From contig JAGCJE010000139.1 of assembly GCA_017648225.1 (NCBI GenBank), forward strand, positions 1 through 7,380: a stretch of 7,380 nt of DNA, read 5' to 3'. The position numbers and the translations under genes are program-made. Numbering within the stretch: position 1 is the stretch's first letter; each line of letters begins with the position of its first letter. Positions 6,346-7,380 of this stretch are shown here, piece after piece. Origin of the DNA: Kiritimatiellia bacterium. GTDB taxonomy: Bacteria; Verrucomicrobiota; Kiritimatiellia; RFP12; UBA1067. The notes beneath the pieces are model-generated. The model was not told the DNA's origin. It searched no databases and saw only the letters and a list, made by a program, of their open reading frames with translations.

Positions 6346-7164
6346 TCATCTGTAGCATAAACGCGTGACCATATAACCGAACATGAGAATCAGCAGAAAG
6401 TTTATGATGACGCTGCGCTGCGTCGCCTTTCCGACTCCCGTCGCGCCGTGCGTCGCGCCGAACCCCTGCGCCACGGAAACGGTTCCGATAACCAATCCGA
6501 AAATAAGCGCCTTCAAAAGGCCGACATAAAGGTCTTTCAGGTCCACGATTCCCATCGCGCTCGCAATATACTGCTCAAAATCGACCCCGAGCTGGGTAAC
6601 GCCGACGAGCCCGCCGCCCATGACGCCCGTTATGCAGCAGAAAAAACCGAGCAGCGGAGCCATCAGAACAAGCGCGAGAATGCGCGGCGCCGAAAGAAAC
6701 CTCACGGGTGAAATCGACATTATCTCAAGAGCGGCGATCTCGTCGTTAACCTTCATCGTGCCGAGTTCGGCAGCGATGGAAGAGCCCACACATGCCGCCA
6801 GACAAAGCGCACAGCTAAAAGGCGCCATCTCGCGGATAAGCGATATCATCACCGCGGATCCGAGAAACGATTCTTGGTTGAAGCGTATGAGTTCAAGCCC
6901 CACCTGCAAGGCGAGAATCATTCCGATGAAAAGAGAAACGACCGCTATGACGGGGAGTGTACGGATTCCCGTCACGTAAAGCTGATGCATCAGCTCCGTA
7001 CGCGACGTGCGGCGGACGACGACCGACGGAAACGCCGCGACGGACGAAATCAATATGCGCGCCGACCAGCCCAGAGAAGAAAGCGATGTCAACAAACAAC
7101 GAACGACGCTCGCGATCCTTGACCGCGGAGCGTCGTCCCACATCGGCTCTCTGATTACCGTCAT
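6346..7164 (-). CDS. mlaE: MlaE-type permease of a phospholipid-transport ABC system
   Basis: This is the inner-membrane permease that pairs with MlaF and the MCE protein. The length of 272 residues is near the family norm of about 260. The family core is at 130-161: AAELGTMKVNDEIAALE, then PVRFLSAPR, the segment that contacts the ATPase. REMAP (111-115) and GATGVGKATQRSVI (240-253) are also characteristic. Hydrophobic segments lie at about 69-92, 116-131, 163-189, 213-233 and 252-268. The ATG at 7164 overlaps the stop of the upstream gene (ATGA) and has AAAAGG four bases before it; M8 is a possible alternative start. There is no STAS-domain MlaB or MlaC-like gene in the visible part of the array. 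The order E-F-D differs from the E. coli order F-E-D-C-B. Confidence 0.95.
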   Translation of the reverse strand: MTVIREPMWDDAPRSRIASVVRCLLTSLSSLGWSARILISSVAAFPSVVVRRTSRTELMHQLYVTGIRTLPVIAVVSLFIGMILALQVGLELIRFNQESFLGSAVMISLIREMAPFSCALCLAACVGSSIAAELGTMKVNDEIAALEIMSISPVRFLSAPRILALVLMAPLLGFFCCITGVMGGGLVGVTQLGVDFEQYIASAMGIVDLKDLYVGLLKALIFGLVIGTVSVAQGFGATHGATGVGKATQRSVIINFLLILMFGYMVTRLCYR

Positions 7165-7380
7165 TTCGCCTTTTCAGGCTGCGGAGCGGGATTCCCACCC
7201 GCCGGCGCCGTTTTTTGAACCACGGGAACCTCCTCGGCTTTCACCGTCTCAACTGGAGGAAGGGGAGTTTCGCGCTTTTCCCAGCCGTTGACGGCTTCAA
7301 TCGTCTTTTCGATCCGCATTACTGCTAAAGCGTCCTTCTCGTAATCCTTCTTGAGAGCTTCCAGCTTTTCAATCTTGTTG
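7161..7380 (-). CDS. 3' end of a coiled-coil protein with a Pro/Ala/Glu-rich tail, upstream of mlaE
   Basis: Reading leftwards from base 7379, an open frame of 72 codons ends at the TGA at 7161-7163, overlapping the mlaE ATG by four bases. The visible part starts NKIEKLEALKKDYEKDALAV, a charged helix with heptad-like spacing and probably a coiled coil. It passes through IEKTIEAVNGWEKRE and ends in a low-complexity stretch rich in Pro, Ala, Val, Glu and Lys (TPLPPVETVKAEEVPVVQ to PAPQPEKAK). The start lies beyond the window, so no family can be assigned; it does not look like a STAS (MlaB) or MlaC end. The ATGA junction, the consistent open frame and the biased composition support a real gene, co-translated with mlaE. 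Confidence 0.72.
   Translation of the reverse strand, partial: NKIEKLEALKKDYEKDALAVMRIEKTIEAVNGWEKRETPLPPVETVKAEEVPVVQKTAPAGGNPAPQPEKAK

Noticed and set aside
5582..6355. A 257-codon plus-strand open frame opposite mlaF
   Set aside because: mlaF has every ABC motif and a strong ribosome binding site; the opposite frame is basic, low in hydrophobic residues and has no recognisable motif.

Overview
The window reads as ordinary chromosomal DNA of a diderm (Gram-negative-type) bacterium. It carries an MCE/Mla-type lipid-transport ABC system and a periplasmic efflux-type adaptor, both of which need two membranes. No phylum can be proved from 7.4 kb. The mix of a long MCE protein with GxGTxGKL repeats, a DUF1570-like HEAFH metallopeptidase and GluQ-RS makes me lean weakly towards the PVC group (for example Kiritimatiellota or Verrucomicrobiota). 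That is an impression, not a measurement.

Layout. Bases 1-750 (+) are the 3' end of an RND/CzcB-like membrane-fusion (adaptor) protein gene. Everything else lies on the minus strand and reads from right to left as one tightly packed array of eight genes. The order of transcription is: 3' end of a coiled-coil/Pro-Ala-rich protein (7161-7380), mlaE permease (6346-7164), mlaF ATPase (5588-6331), a long mlaD-like MCE protein (4518-5591), an exported HExxH metallopeptidase (3101-4516), gluQ (2181-3128), an unrecognised C-terminally anchored protein (1580-2173) and uppP (761-1558). Junctions are a 4-nt ATGA overlap, 14 nt with a strong Shine-Dalgarno, another ATGA overlap, 1 nt, a 28-nt overlap, 7 nt and 21 nt, so the set is probably an operon or at least co-transcribed in blocks. 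Its promoter lies beyond base 7380. The adaptor gene and uppP converge with only 10 bases between their stops and no clear terminator. There is no gene-free stretch longer than 21 bases.

How the genes fit together. MlaE, MlaF and the MCE protein form the inner-membrane core of a phospholipid/hydrophobic-molecule transporter between inner and outer membrane. The metallopeptidase, one base downstream of the MCE gene, is probably exported and so may act in the same compartment. UppP recycles the undecaprenyl carrier for peptidoglycan and surface polymers. GluQ-RS is a tRNA-modification enzyme that makes glutamyl-queuosine on tRNA(Asp), and looks like a housekeeping passenger. GC content appears to fall from the mla genes (spot counts 57-70 %) to the uppP/adaptor end (35-43 %).

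I found no CRISPR array, transposon, phage gene, tRNA or rRNA. Nothing here amounts to a clearly new biological system. The points most worth a second look are the mla-peptidase gene linkage, the five-unit repeat in the MCE tail (one unit decayed), and the Cys-rich tail-anchored orphan with a possible leaderless promoter.
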